DNA of 46,806 nucleotides from a virus. The notes beneath the pieces were generated by a model. That model was not told the origin of the DNA and ran no database searches. It saw only the letters and a list, made by a program, of their open reading frames with translations. Position 1 is the first letter of the stretch. Every line of letters starts with the position of its first letter. Of the stretch, positions 40,549-46,606 are shown in pieces. The stretch spans positions 1 through 46,806 of the IMG/VR virus record IMGVR_UViG_3300017783_000047; one strand, written 5' to 3'. A program made the translations under genes and the position numbers.

Positions 40549-40556
40549 TATTTATT
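40549..40556 (-). promoter_or_regulatory. Late promoter AATAAATA for gp25-gp6-gp7
   Basis: The minus strand reads AATAAATA about 18 nt before the gp25 ATG, in the 36-nt gap after the 49-aa gene. It fits the NATAAATA late motif and would drive the gp25, gp6 and giant gp7-like genes as one transcript of more than 23 kb. Confidence 0.65.
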
Positions 40557-40567
40557 TAGGCGTTAAC

Positions 40568-40717
40568 TTAACCTTTGCCTTGACCCCTATAACGTTTGCG
40601 AGCATTGTTTCTACTGGACGATGCATACTTAGTATGAGCACCATTTCCTTGACGAGTCTTTTTTGGTTGTGACTCGATACAATTTTGACCGCTAAGTGAT
40701 TTGGAACGTGTTGCCAT
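40568..40717 (-). CDS. Small basic cyanophage protein, 49 aa
   Basis: The frame starts MATRSKSLSGQNCIESQPKK and ends RKRYRGQGKG. It has about 12 Lys/Arg and almost no acidic residues, so it is strongly basic and probably disordered. The ATG overlaps the TAA of the PAAR gene (TAATG at 40715-40719), which supports the start and indicates coupled translation. From memory, short proteins beginning MATRSKSL and containing KKTRQGNG are common in T4-like cyanophages at this position, with no known function. Nucleic-acid binding or an internal virion role would fit the charge, but that is speculation. No cysteine cluster, membrane segment or enzyme motif is present. Confidence 0.8.
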   Translation of the reverse strand: MATRSKSLSGQNCIESQPKKTRQGNGAHTKYASSSRNNARKRYRGQGKG

Positions 40718-41283
40718 TAGGTTACTGCGCCTCCTGACGCTTCAATGAATACATTTGGACTACTGCCTGTTATGACAGAATTGCATGGAAATGCCGTAGT
40801 TTTATCTCCTAAAGGATCTCCAAATCTTGTAACTCTTCTGCCGTTAACAAAAACAGTAGTTACAGTAGAAAATGCTTTACGAGAATGACCAATAGGTAGT
40901 TCTCGACCCCCAGCAGTACCTTGAGTACACCAGAATGCTGGACTATTCAAGGTTACGAAACATTTATCCCCAGTCGAAGTAGTAGCGTGCTGTGTGGGCG
41001 TTGGATGGGGCGTTAGAATATCCTGGTCGAGTATAGGGAACATACCATTAACAATTACTGGTGCAATCGCTGGTGGTGGTTTAACAAGTGGAAGTTGTGC
41101 TATTGGTGGCCAAAGCGTGACTGCATCCATTGCAATGACAGGCATTGCTTTGATACGAGGGTCTAGGGGGATATGAGGACATCCACCCAGAACTCCACCA
41201 CCCAATCCTGGATGATGAGAAGAACCAGAACCTAAACCATGTCCTGAACATGTCCCCATATAGAGACCCATTCCCATTGTCAT
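40717..41283 (-). CDS. PAAR-type spike-tip protein (gp5.4-like), 188 aa
   Basis: PAAR proteins form the sharp metal-stabilised cone at the tip of contractile-tail spikes (T4 gp5.4). The C-terminal part (VFVNGRRVTRFGDPLG, then CNSVITGSSPNVFIEASG) is a PAAR motif with the typical VxVNGxxxxRxGD and xGSxxVFI pattern. The first 45 residues are a Gly/His-rich leader (GTCSGHGLGSGSSHHPGLGG), and the middle is Pro/Ile/Val-rich. At 188 aa it is about twice the length of T4 gp5.4 (97 aa). Candidate metal ligands are His and Cys residues in GDKCFV, FWCTQG and IGHSRK, but I cannot assign them. A strong SD (GGAGG) lies 9 nt before the ATG, inside the end of the 836-aa gene. The adjacent 836-aa gene may encode a partner. 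Confidence 0.85.
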   Translation of the reverse strand: MTMGMGLYMGTCSGHGLGSGSSHHPGLGGGVLGGCPHIPLDPRIKAMPVIAMDAVTLWPPIAQLPLVKPPPAIAPVIVNGMFPILDQDILTPHPTPTQHATTSTGDKCFVTLNSPAFWCTQGTAGGRELPIGHSRKAFSTVTTVFVNGRRVTRFGDPLGDKTTAFPCNSVITGSSPNVFIEASGGAVT

Positions 41284-41286
41284 TTT

Positions 41287-43797
41287 TTAAACCTCCAATA
41301 GTGGATTGCCATATGCCTTCCCTGCTGCTACTGCATTTTGTGCAGATCTTGACATATCATGAAGAAATAACATTTCTCCGCTAACAGACCAAGATGCACA
41401 CCCAGGACCAAAAGGTCCTGTCATGGTACAAGTTGAAGACGCTGCAGTTGCTGTTCCTGTTACGGGGTCCGTACTTGAAGTAGGACCAGGAATAGTCAAT
41501 ACTGGCGGTGGGCACTGAGTGGTATTAATACCTTCCGCCACAGGTCTACAACTTAGCGTAACATTAATAGTTGCTCTAGAAGCAGTATCAGGACTATATT
41601 GTTTTATAATATATTTAGTATTCTCGGACCCATAAGGTAGGTTACCGAGTCTACCCTGAACTGTCTCAACTAGAGTATCTGGTACATCATTATACGAAGG
41701 AATTACATCTTGTGTAAGACCACGTAAAAGAGCATCAGTTCTCACTTTAATGTTAGCTTCTTCCTCTACGATTGCACTTGCTAAATCTTTTTGAGATAAT
41801 CTACCCAAATGCGTCATATCGGAAGGTTTATTCATTATATCATATAATGGTGCAATAACACCAGCACTATACAATGATTGTGGTTGTATATCTTTTCTTC
41901 TAGATTCAGGGTCATACTTAACATCAATGTTACCCCTATTTGAAGTGACAGTAATCACTTCTGGATTTGAATCTATTTGCTCTTTAATCAAGGACATATC
42001 AGGATTTGGAGTTGGAGCAGCGTCATAATACTTTTTATATCGCTCTGTATGTCCCTCCTCGTATCCTGCATTCTTGTATGATGTCCTATCTTGAGACAAA
42101 GTATTGGAAACAAAGATTGCAGGAGGGTCATTATCATCATAAAGACTGCCACCATCAACAATTGCAATCGAAACTAACTGCCCACCACTAAAAATACCCT
42201 CAACAACTGCTGGACGACCTGCAGATGAAGGTGGACCAGCAGCAACTAACCTCGGTTCATTGCCATTTAACTCCGATCTCCGCACTTTACTACCCGAAAA
42301 CTCGATATTATACCCCGTTACTACTCCATTTGTAACAGTTGTAGACACTCGCGGCAATTTTACCTCATTAAAAATGTCTGGTGACCTCTCATCACGACTC
42401 AATGTCATGTATTGAACGGATTTTTCTATAAATTCATACTTACCAACCAAACATGCACGGTCTGGAATGCCATAACCCGCTTTTGCGACGATAACATGCG
42501 CTCTATCAGAGACATATGTCTGCTCTTTTATGAAATTATCCCCATCTCCTGATAAATAAATGACATGATGAGGGAAATTATCTAGATCTGTGTGATAAGC
42601 ACGCAATACTCGATGCCCATTTACTGTATCTCCCGTCCTAATAACATCAAATCCGCTACTTTGTCCTGTTAAAATCTCAGATGGACCAACATTAGTCACC
42701 CTTAGTTCTAATGTTAGTGTTGTTTCAGTGTTATCTGGTAACAAATATGGATAATTAAGAGTAAATGTGTCATTGATTTTATATCCAGTGCCAGAATTCA
42801 ATACTTCCATGACTTCCCACTGTGTACCATTGAATACTAAGGTGGCACCAGTGTCATCAAAGATAGGTGAGATTCTAAGTTTTATACGAAATCCATTTGT
42901 TTCCTCAGTTTCAAACTCCTGGTCGAATACTTCAAAGTCACCAAATGATTCGTCGCCTAATTGCCAAGGATTTTGTGATGAATTATATACCTGACCAATT
43001 CCTAATGATTCAGTATATACAGGTTCAAATGCTCCCCCACCATAAGAAACTGCAAACTCTGTTACTCCATCGGCTAATTGACTACTTAACTGACTATATG
43101 TAAATACTAGTTTTGTACTCTCTGTACCAATCCCAAATAAATCTGGATTGGGACAATCATCATCTCTAGTTAAATCTTGCCCACCATAAGTATATTTTAC
43201 ATCAGTTACACCAGGACTACAAGTGTGTGCTGTACATGGAACACAGGTTGTAGTGGTTTCTGTTGATGTTGTAGTAGAAGCAGGAACCTGTGGTGTTCCT
43301 TGTGTTGTAGTACTTGTTGTCCTAGTACAAGTTCTAATATAATAAACAGGGTTTCCAGCAATACCTGCATTATTAGATGTGTCAAAAATATATGATAACC
43401 AGGTATCACTTGATTGCCAATCAAAAGATAAGTCAGTCGGAATCCAATCATAAGCAATCTCTGAACCCCCATCACCTCCAAATGCAAATGTATTACACCC
43501 AACACCACGTACCTTCCCACAGTGTGCTAATGATGCTGCAGCACCCCCATCAGCAGCAACTCCATTACCTCTTCCACCTGCAGGTGATGAAGTTGTTGAA
43601 ATAGGAATCGTACTACTATTATGCATAACTGCATTACCAGTACGATCTGGTATATTATAATTACCCGTCCTGAATTGTGTTACAGGATACTCACTATACT
43701 TCATAGAAGTGCCCTCTCCAGGAACTGCTGAAGAAGGTAGAAATTTTTGACAGTGATTATCAGTCTCGCAATAATCGCCGTTATTTGTGCATCCCAT
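41287..43797 (-). CDS. Virion structural protein, probably baseplate or spike associated, 836 aa
   Basis: I do not recognise a characterised family. The N-terminus is Cys-rich (MGCTNNGDYCETDNHC, Cys 3, 10 and 16). Residues about 156-195 hold a Thr/Ser-rich linker bounded by cysteines (TCVPCTAHTC). Residues 330-380 contain a GSGTGYKINDTFTLNYPYLL unit, and about 545-580 a second GSLYDDNDPPAIFVS unit of the GSGY type shared with neighbouring tail proteins. Residues about 640-720 appear helical (SQKDLASAIVEEEANIKVRT). No lysozyme-domain motif of T4 gp5 is visible. It ends 3 nt before the PAAR gene and its last codons hold that gene's SD, so the two are translated together; a spike-shaft, hub or spike-adaptor role is plausible but inferred. 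The ATG lies inside the end of the preceding 96-aa gene. Confidence 0.75.
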   Translation of the reverse strand: MGCTNNGDYCETDNHCQKFLPSSAVPGEGTSMKYSEYPVTQFRTGNYNIPDRTGNAVMHNSSTIPISTTSSPAGGRGNGVAADGGAAASLAHCGKVRGVGCNTFAFGGDGGSEIAYDWIPTDLSFDWQSSDTWLSYIFDTSNNAGIAGNPVYYIRTCTRTTSTTTQGTPQVPASTTTSTETTTTCVPCTAHTCSPGVTDVKYTYGGQDLTRDDDCPNPDLFGIGTESTKLVFTYSQLSSQLADGVTEFAVSYGGGAFEPVYTESLGIGQVYNSSQNPWQLGDESFGDFEVFDQEFETEETNGFRIKLRISPIFDDTGATLVFNGTQWEVMEVLNSGTGYKINDTFTLNYPYLLPDNTETTLTLELRVTNVGPSEILTGQSSGFDVIRTGDTVNGHRVLRAYHTDLDNFPHHVIYLSGDGDNFIKEQTYVSDRAHVIVAKAGYGIPDRACLVGKYEFIEKSVQYMTLSRDERSPDIFNEVKLPRVSTTVTNGVVTGYNIEFSGSKVRRSELNGNEPRLVAAGPPSSAGRPAVVEGIFSGGQLVSIAIVDGGSLYDDNDPPAIFVSNTLSQDRTSYKNAGYEEGHTERYKKYYDAAPTPNPDMSLIKEQIDSNPEVITVTSNRGNIDVKYDPESRRKDIQPQSLYSAGVIAPLYDIMNKPSDMTHLGRLSQKDLASAIVEEEANIKVRTDALLRGLTQDVIPSYNDVPDTLVETVQGRLGNLPYGSENTKYIIKQYSPDTASRATINVTLSCRPVAEGINTTQCPPPVLTIPGPTSSTDPVTGTATAASSTCTMTGPFGPGCASWSVSGEMLFLHDMSRSAQNAVAAGKAYGNPLLEV

Positions 43798-44071
43798 TTT
43801 CGAGTTCGTTTAAACGTGAGTAAATGTTATCCAAATTCTCTTTTAGAGTAATGTGGTCCGCGCCACCGACAGGTTTGTAATATGTCTTGTCTGGTGTGGG
43901 TAAATTGCCGATTGCTTCCTCAATATCCTTTAGACGAGTCGCAATCTTTACAAACATCTCATTGATTAATACATGAGACTCTTCGTTGTCCTTTAATAAA
44001 AGGGCAATCTCTTCATTCGTTAACATTGGATTGTTTGATTTTGAAACTGTTTCCATCTTCTCCGATCTCAT
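43781..44071 (-). CDS. Small helical protein upstream of the baseplate genes, up to 96 aa
   Basis: Unrecognised protein. The core from residue 16 (MLTNEEIALLLKDNEESHVL) to residue 50 is strongly helical, then a loop (TPDKTYYKPVGG) and a second helix (TLKENLDNIYSRLNELENG) near the C-terminus, so a helical hairpin or coiled-coil dimer is likely. The start is uncertain. The first ATG (44071) would overlap the 57-aa gene by 59 nt; internal ATGs at 44056 and 44026 reduce this, and the one at 44026 leaves a 14-nt overlap and gives 81 aa. No clear SD supports one choice. The end overlaps the start of the 836-aa gene by 17 nt, so it probably belongs to the same structural transcript. Confidence 0.7.
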   Translation of the reverse strand: MRSEKMETVSKSNNPMLTNEEIALLLKDNEESHVLINEMFVKIATRLKDIEEAIGNLPTPDKTYYKPVGGADHITLKENLDNIYSRLNELENGMHK

Positions 44072-44186
44072 AATCTAGTTCTGTTCCGACATCCCATCCC
44101 AATTCTTCACATACACTCCATGGAATATTGAGAATTAAATCTCCGAAATCATCTTCTTCTAAAGTGGTTGTGAATCTATGGGACAT
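44013..44186 (-). CDS. AbrB/SpoVT-like small protein, 57 aa
   Basis: The short frame MSHRFTTTLEEDDFGDLILN, then IPWSVCEELGWDVGTELDYE, GEDGNSFKIKQ and a TGA, fits the single-domain AbrB/MazE/SpoVT fold: a beta strand, the IPxxxxxxLGW.xGxxL signature and a last FKI strand. In bacteria these domains bind DNA as swapped dimers and act as regulators or antitoxins; from memory, short proteins of this type occur in T4-like cyanophages. It starts 7 nt after the 72-aa gene stop, and its end overlaps the 96-aa gene, so it sits at the border between the small-gene region and the tail cluster. A regulatory role is plausible, but no toxin partner is visible, which argues against a toxin-antitoxin pair. 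Confidence 0.75.
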   Translation of the reverse strand: MSHRFTTTLEEDDFGDLILNIPWSVCEELGWDVGTELDYEIGEDGNSFKIKQSNVNE

Positions 44187-44193
44187 AACTGTA

Positions 44194-44412
44194 TTACATG
44201 CGATTGATTACCTGTGGATTACTTGTGGGATTGTCTTCTTTCCACTCAGTCCATAGTGTATATAGATCTTCTACAACCTGAGAAGCATAAGAGGATGTGT
44301 AATAGTCTGCACACTCGTACATCCGAGGGTCTAGAAATGACTCTAATCTTATCAGTTGCTCTAATGCCCATACACGAGTCTCTTGTCTCTCTATGCGAGT
44401 CTTAGCATCCAT
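44194..44412 (-). CDS. Hypothetical protein, 72 aa
   Basis: No family recognised. The protein begins MDAKTRIERQETRVWALEQL and contains IRLESFLDPRMYECADYYTS, then a helical VVEDLYTLWTEWKED stretch. It is predicted soluble and mostly helical, with many aromatic residues (four Tyr, three Trp). A good SD (GAGGT) lies 6 nt before the ATG (CTGAGGTAAAAAATG), which fixes the start. The gene is preceded by a 150-nt leader below a strong sigma70-type promoter at 44566-44594 and is followed 7 nt later by the AbrB-like gene, so these two may form an early operon. Function unknown. Confidence 0.8.
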   Translation of the reverse strand: MDAKTRIERQETRVWALEQLIRLESFLDPRMYECADYYTSSYASQVVEDLYTLWTEWKEDNPTSNPQVINRM

Positions 44413-44565
44413 TTTTTACCTCAGAAATTTTTTTAGATTGCCGTTAAAGTATTATTGAATAATATCTAAGGCGTCTGGGAACCTTTGTAGGTTAGGGTAG
44501 TGGCTTATTTTATATTTAAGGGGGCCAATATAACTGCCTAAGTAACAACAATCAACTGCCCTCTA
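44413..44565 (-). other. Non-coding leader of the 72-aa gene
   Basis: About 150 nt without a convincing frame between promoter and gene. On the minus strand it holds a second weaker promoter-like pair (TTGATT, 17 nt, TATATT), a TATAAAATA word one base longer than a late -10, and two short potential hairpins, AACCT-ACAA-AGGTT and TATTATTCAATAATA. Near the gene comes an A-rich segment and the SD. Confidence 0.4.
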
Positions 44566-44594
44566 AGTATACACCAAGTGCCTCAGAATGTCAA
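44566..44594 (-). promoter_or_regulatory. Strong sigma70-type promoter (TTGACA-17-TATACT)
   Basis: The minus strand has a perfect -35 TTGACA at 44589-44594, a 17-bp spacer, and -10 TATACT at 44566-44571. The -35 overlaps the stop codon of the 71-aa gene. It points to the 72-aa and AbrB-like genes and suggests transcription by host RNA polymerase without phage factors. Confidence 0.8.
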
Positions 44595-44806
44595 GGAGTA
44601 ATGTACATTGGTTCCTCTGTAGATTGCTCTACTATTGTCATACTCCATCCAATGTGTTTGAGATAATCAAAGGGAGACATTCTCTCTGTCTGAGGGTATC
44701 TCTCTCCCCTACCTTCTCTTACACCGTCGAGGAATACTTCTAGGTCATAGACTGATGCGAATGACCCTACAATCTCCTCAGAGTCATTGTGAATGAGATA
44801 CTGCAT
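44591..44806 (-). CDS. Hypothetical protein, 71 aa
   Basis: No family recognised. The sequence MQYLIHNDSEEIVGSFASVY, then DLEVFLDGVREGRGERYPQT, MSPFDYLKHIGWSMTIVEQS and a short tail, looks like a small alpha/beta protein, two strands and a helix first. I chose the ATG at 44806. A TTG at 44815 would add three residues (74 aa); an AAGGA lies only 1 nt before the ATG, too close to be a normal SD, so the start remains uncertain. It lies about 50 nt below a near-consensus sigma70 promoter with a hairpin at the transcript start. Its stop is inside the next promoter. Function unknown. Confidence 0.75.
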   Translation of the reverse strand: MQYLIHNDSEEIVGSFASVYDLEVFLDGVREGRGERYPQTERMSPFDYLKHIGWSMTIVEQSTEEPMYITP

Positions 44807-44834
44807 ATCCTTCAAGTGTTGTTAGTTAGATACA

Positions 44835-44854
44835 AGAGGTGTTTCTGAACCTCT
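44835..44854 (-). promoter_or_regulatory. Hairpin at the start of the transcript for the 71-aa gene
   Basis: Inverted repeat with 6-bp arms (AGAGGT / ACCTCT) and an 8-nt loop, immediately downstream of the -10 box at 44863-44868. It would form at the 5' end of the RNA, as a stabilising stem, or act as an operator. Confidence 0.4.
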
Positions 44855-44862
44855 ACAAGGTT

Positions 44863-44891
44863 ATTGTACCATGTTTCTGATACTTTGTCAA
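44863..44891 (-). promoter_or_regulatory. Strong sigma70-type promoter (TTGACA-17-TACAAT)
   Basis: The minus strand has -35 TTGACA at 44886-44891, exactly 17 bp, then -10 TACAAT at 44863-44868. It drives the 71-aa gene and is one of the two best sigma70-type matches in the window. Confidence 0.82.
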
Positions 44892-45121
44892 GTGGGGTTG
44901 TTGTAAGTCTCTCAGAGAGGATTAGAGGGTCTTAGAGGTCATTGATAAGCAATGCAAATATCAGCACTGTGTATCAGAAATTCTCCGAGTATTGTGAGGG
45001 GTTGACATCTGATAGGTTGCGTGCTAAGACTACAACTCCTGAGGACAATTAAGGAAGATAAAGAACACTAATACATTTAATAAAGGTTTTCCACAGTTTC
45101 CGCATTATCTGTGGAAAACTA
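44892..45121. other. Intergenic stretch between the 42-aa ORF and the promoter
   Basis: About 230 nt with no frame longer than about 15 codons on the minus strand and no tRNA-like structure. It contains a small palindrome (CTCTC-A-GAGAG near 44911), a plus-strand TTGACA without a good -10 (45002-45007), and the inverted repeat at 45086-45119. Confidence 0.5.
45086..45119. repeat. Inverted repeat of two DnaA-box-like TTTTCCACA words
   Basis: Arms of 11 bp (GTTTTCCACAG at 45086-45096 and its perfect reverse complement at 45109-45119) enclose 12 nt. Each arm contains TTTTCCACA, which I recall as the cyanobacterial DnaA-box consensus. A one-mismatch copy, TATTCCACA, lies nearby at 45178-45186. 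The structure can also form an RNA hairpin, followed on the minus strand by CTTTATTAAAT, a poor terminator tail. Confidence 0.75.
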
Positions 45122-45250
45122 TTAATTAGAGTCAGTACGGTTGTTATTACGTTGTTTGATGATGTAATCTCTCCAGTTATTCCACAGGATAGAAGTAATC
45201 TCTTTAGATGTTATCTTGACGTAATGTAGTTGTTCTTTGAATGAGGTCAT
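45122..45250 (-). CDS. Possible small protein, 42 aa
   Basis: The frame MTSFKEQLHYVKITSKEITS, then ILWNNWRDYIIKQRNNNRTD, SN and TAA starts inside the end of the 76-aa gene and overlaps it by 47 nt in another frame. The composition (aromatic and hydrophobic first half, basic polar end) is protein-like, and it fills a space that is otherwise empty. No SD is evident. It could be chance; conservation of the frame in related phages would decide. Confidence 0.35.
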   Translation of the reverse strand: MTSFKEQLHYVKITSKEITSILWNNWRDYIIKQRNNNRTDSN

Positions 45251-45434
45251 AATCTTGGTAGGATACAACTAGGTTAGTTTGATTTGTTTTATGTTTAGAG
45301 TGTAATGCTATATCAGGGTGTTTAGGATATTCATGAATACAGATAGTTACATATTGTTCATCGATGAAATTGATGTAACCAGTGTGATGTTTATAGGAGA
45401 CAGTTTGTCCCTTAACGAATTCCTTAAACTTCAT
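45204..45434 (-). CDS. Conserved cyanophage hypothetical protein, 76 aa
   Basis: The sequence MKFKEFVKGQTVSYKHHTGY, then INFIDEQYVTICIHEYPKHP, resembles a small beta-barrel: GQxVSYxxxxGYINFIDEQYVTICI looks like two to three strands of an SH3-like fold. The second half contains a conserved-looking H/K/N-rich part (LHSKHKTNQTNLVVSYQDYD). From memory, similar short proteins are frequent in T4-like cyanophages and have no known function. Its ATG overlaps the stop of the 2OG oxygenase gene (ATGA at 45431-45434), so the two are probably co-translated. RNA or protein binding through the barrel would be a guess. Confidence 0.82.
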   Translation of the reverse strand: MKFKEFVKGQTVSYKHHTGYINFIDEQYVTICIHEYPKHPDIALHSKHKTNQTNLVVSYQDYDLIQRTTTLRQDNI

Positions 45435-46045
45435 TGATTGTCCCTGTTGAATATAGAGTGAGTGAAATAGTTTAATGCAATAACGATACGATAAGGGGCA
45501 TCTGTATGATTAGAACCAGAGTGCATGATTCTATTATCGAAAGTGACCAATCTATTCTTTTTTGATTCTACTTCAGTATAGTTAAATTGTCCATCATCAG
45601 TAACAGTTCGGAATGTTGTTTTACCGTTGTTATCATTTACATAGTAGATAGAAGTAAGACCAGGGGAAGATTCATCAGTATGAAAACCGTGAAGGGTTTG
45701 TGTTTCTTCCCATGGGTGAATGTTGCCTTTCACTCTAAAAAGAACGTCAGGATTAAGTTGAGTAATAAGGGGTTGAATTAAGGGGCATTGTTCAGAGTTT
45801 TCCTGACCATATCTCCAGAATACATGAGAGAATTGCCAATTACGATTAGGGGCACAAACTATATCAACACCTTCATATTCACCATCTTTTTGAGGTAAGA
45901 CTTCACCCCAATACCAAGGGAAATAAGATGACACATCAGTCATTTCATTAATTAACCAATCACAATAATCATCAGGCATAAAATCATCTTGAACAATGAT
46001 ATTATAGTTAATGGGAGTGGATGCGATTGGGATACTTAATGACAT
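45431..46045 (-). CDS. 2OG-Fe(II) oxygenase, 204 aa
   Basis: Members of this superfamily use 2-oxoglutarate, O2 and Fe(II) to hydroxylate proteins, nucleic acids or small molecules; several occur in cyanophages. The iron ligands are visible: His122-x-Asp124 (GFHTDESSPG) and His175 (RIMHSGSNH), with Arg186 (APYRIVIALNY) as the probable 2OG carboxylate partner. The strand SIYYVND and the sequence KKNRLVTFDN give the usual double-stranded beta-helix order. The N-terminal 110 residues (DDFMPDDYCDWLINEM, PWYWGEV) are typical of the prolyl-hydroxylase-like branch of phage enzymes. The substrate is unknown. It is followed by the 76-aa gene with an ATGA overlap. No SD is visible before the ATG. All key residues are present, so it should be active. 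Confidence 0.9.
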   Translation of the reverse strand: MSLSIPIASTPINYNIIVQDDFMPDDYCDWLINEMTDVSSYFPWYWGEVLPQKDGEYEGVDIVCAPNRNWQFSHVFWRYGQENSEQCPLIQPLITQLNPDVLFRVKGNIHPWEETQTLHGFHTDESSPGLTSIYYVNDNNGKTTFRTVTDDGQFNYTEVESKKNRLVTFDNRIMHSGSNHTDAPYRIVIALNYFTHSIFNRDNQ

Positions 46046-46057
46046 GATATGATATAG

Positions 46058-46088
46058 TGTCTTACTAATGATTTATTATAGTAAGACA
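46058..46088. repeat. Perfect 10-bp inverted repeat before the 2OG oxygenase
   Basis: TGTCTTACTA at 46058-46067 and its exact reverse complement at 46079-46088 surround 11 nt of AT-rich DNA. A TATAAT word lies inside on the minus strand. It starts 13 nt before the oxygenase ATG and could be an operator, an RNA hairpin at the leader, or a weak terminator. Confidence 0.6.
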
Positions 46089-46153
46089 AGTAATAGGACT
46101 ATTGTATAGAAGCGGGCATAGATTGCTGCCCACTCTTTCTTAGTTTTAATCAT
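46076..46153 (-). CDS. Possible 25-aa membrane peptide
   Basis: A short frame reads MIKTKKEWAAIYARFYTIVL, then LLVLL and TAA. It begins with ATGA overlapping the stop of the 115-aa gene (46150-46153), an arrangement that favours coupled translation. The peptide has a basic N-terminus (three Lys in the first six residues) followed by a hydrophobic end of about 12 residues, as in small membrane peptides. Its end lies in the inverted repeat 46058-46088. No SD of its own is present. It may be real, but the length allows chance. Confidence 0.4.
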   Translation of the reverse strand: MIKTKKEWAAIYARFYTIVLLLVLL

Positions 46154-46497
46154 GCGAAGATATAACCGTTGTTGAAATCTTCTGTCGTGAATACTTTTTT
46201 GTCACCCAATTGTCCAGTGAACTTACGAACAAACCATTTGTAATTCTTTTGGAATACACCTTCACCAGCGATACAGAAGTAATCACAGAGTGCATTCAAT
46301 CGTGATTTAGTTGTTGTTGTCTGCCAACCGCCATCGAAGATTGTCATATCGTTGTCAGAAACCTCGGCAATCTTGTTACCGTGGAGACGTACAATAGAGA
46401 CACCAGATTCTTCGTTAAAGTGAACAGTAGTGTTACCATTACTCCAGTTGATGTTTGCCTGAATAGCGGCACACATTTGGGTTTCGATCTTACGCAT
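46150..46497 (-). CDS. Conserved cyanophage hypothetical protein, 115 aa
   Basis: The sequence MRKIETQMCAAIQANINWSN, then GNTTVHFNEESGVSIVRLHG, NKIAEVSDNDMTIFDGGWQT and TTTKSRLNALCDYFCIAGEG belongs to a family I have met in T4-like cyanophages and other marine phages: a helix with a short NWxxGNT turn, several strands (VxLHGNKIAEV), the FDGGWQTxTTKSRLNA block and a C-terminal VFQKNYKWFVR strand. No enzymatic function is known to me. It starts with CATCATGCG and no SD. A TTGCGC-16-TACAAT promoter lies about 45 nt upstream. Its stop overlaps the 25-aa ORF in an ATGA, consistent with an operon. Confidence 0.85.
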   Translation of the reverse strand: MRKIETQMCAAIQANINWSNGNTTVHFNEESGVSIVRLHGNKIAEVSDNDMTIFDGGWQTTTTKSRLNALCDYFCIAGEGVFQKNYKWFVRKFTGQLGDKKVFTTEDFNNGYIFA

Positions 46498-46542
46498 GAT
46501 GAGAGAGAAGAGGTTTAGCGGTTTCGTTTCCCGCTTGTCTGT

Positions 46543-46570
46543 ATTGTAGCAGTTTTGGGAGGGGGCGCAA
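46543..46570 (-). promoter_or_regulatory. Sigma70-type promoter (TTGCGC-16-TACAAT)
   Basis: The minus strand has -35 TTGCGC at 46565-46570, a C/A-rich 16-bp spacer and -10 TACAAT at 46543-46548, about 45 nt before the ATG of the 115-aa gene. The spacer is one short of ideal and the -35 is weak, but position and -10 fit. Confidence 0.55.
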
Positions 46571-46606
46571 CGGGTTTACCCGATTTTGGGTACAGTTCCC
46601 CGACTG

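Noticed and set aside
41287-43797. gp5 tail lysozyme/hub
   Set aside because: It lies before the PAAR gene as gp5 might, but no lysozyme catalytic motif or OB-fold signature is visible, so only a structural role is given.
44892-45085. tRNA or other structured RNA in the intergenic stretch
   Set aside because: No T-arm (GTTCRANYC), acceptor pairing or CCA end could be found.
46571-46582. CGGGTTTACCCG as a terminator
   Set aside because: Short stem with a tiny loop and no T-run on either strand.
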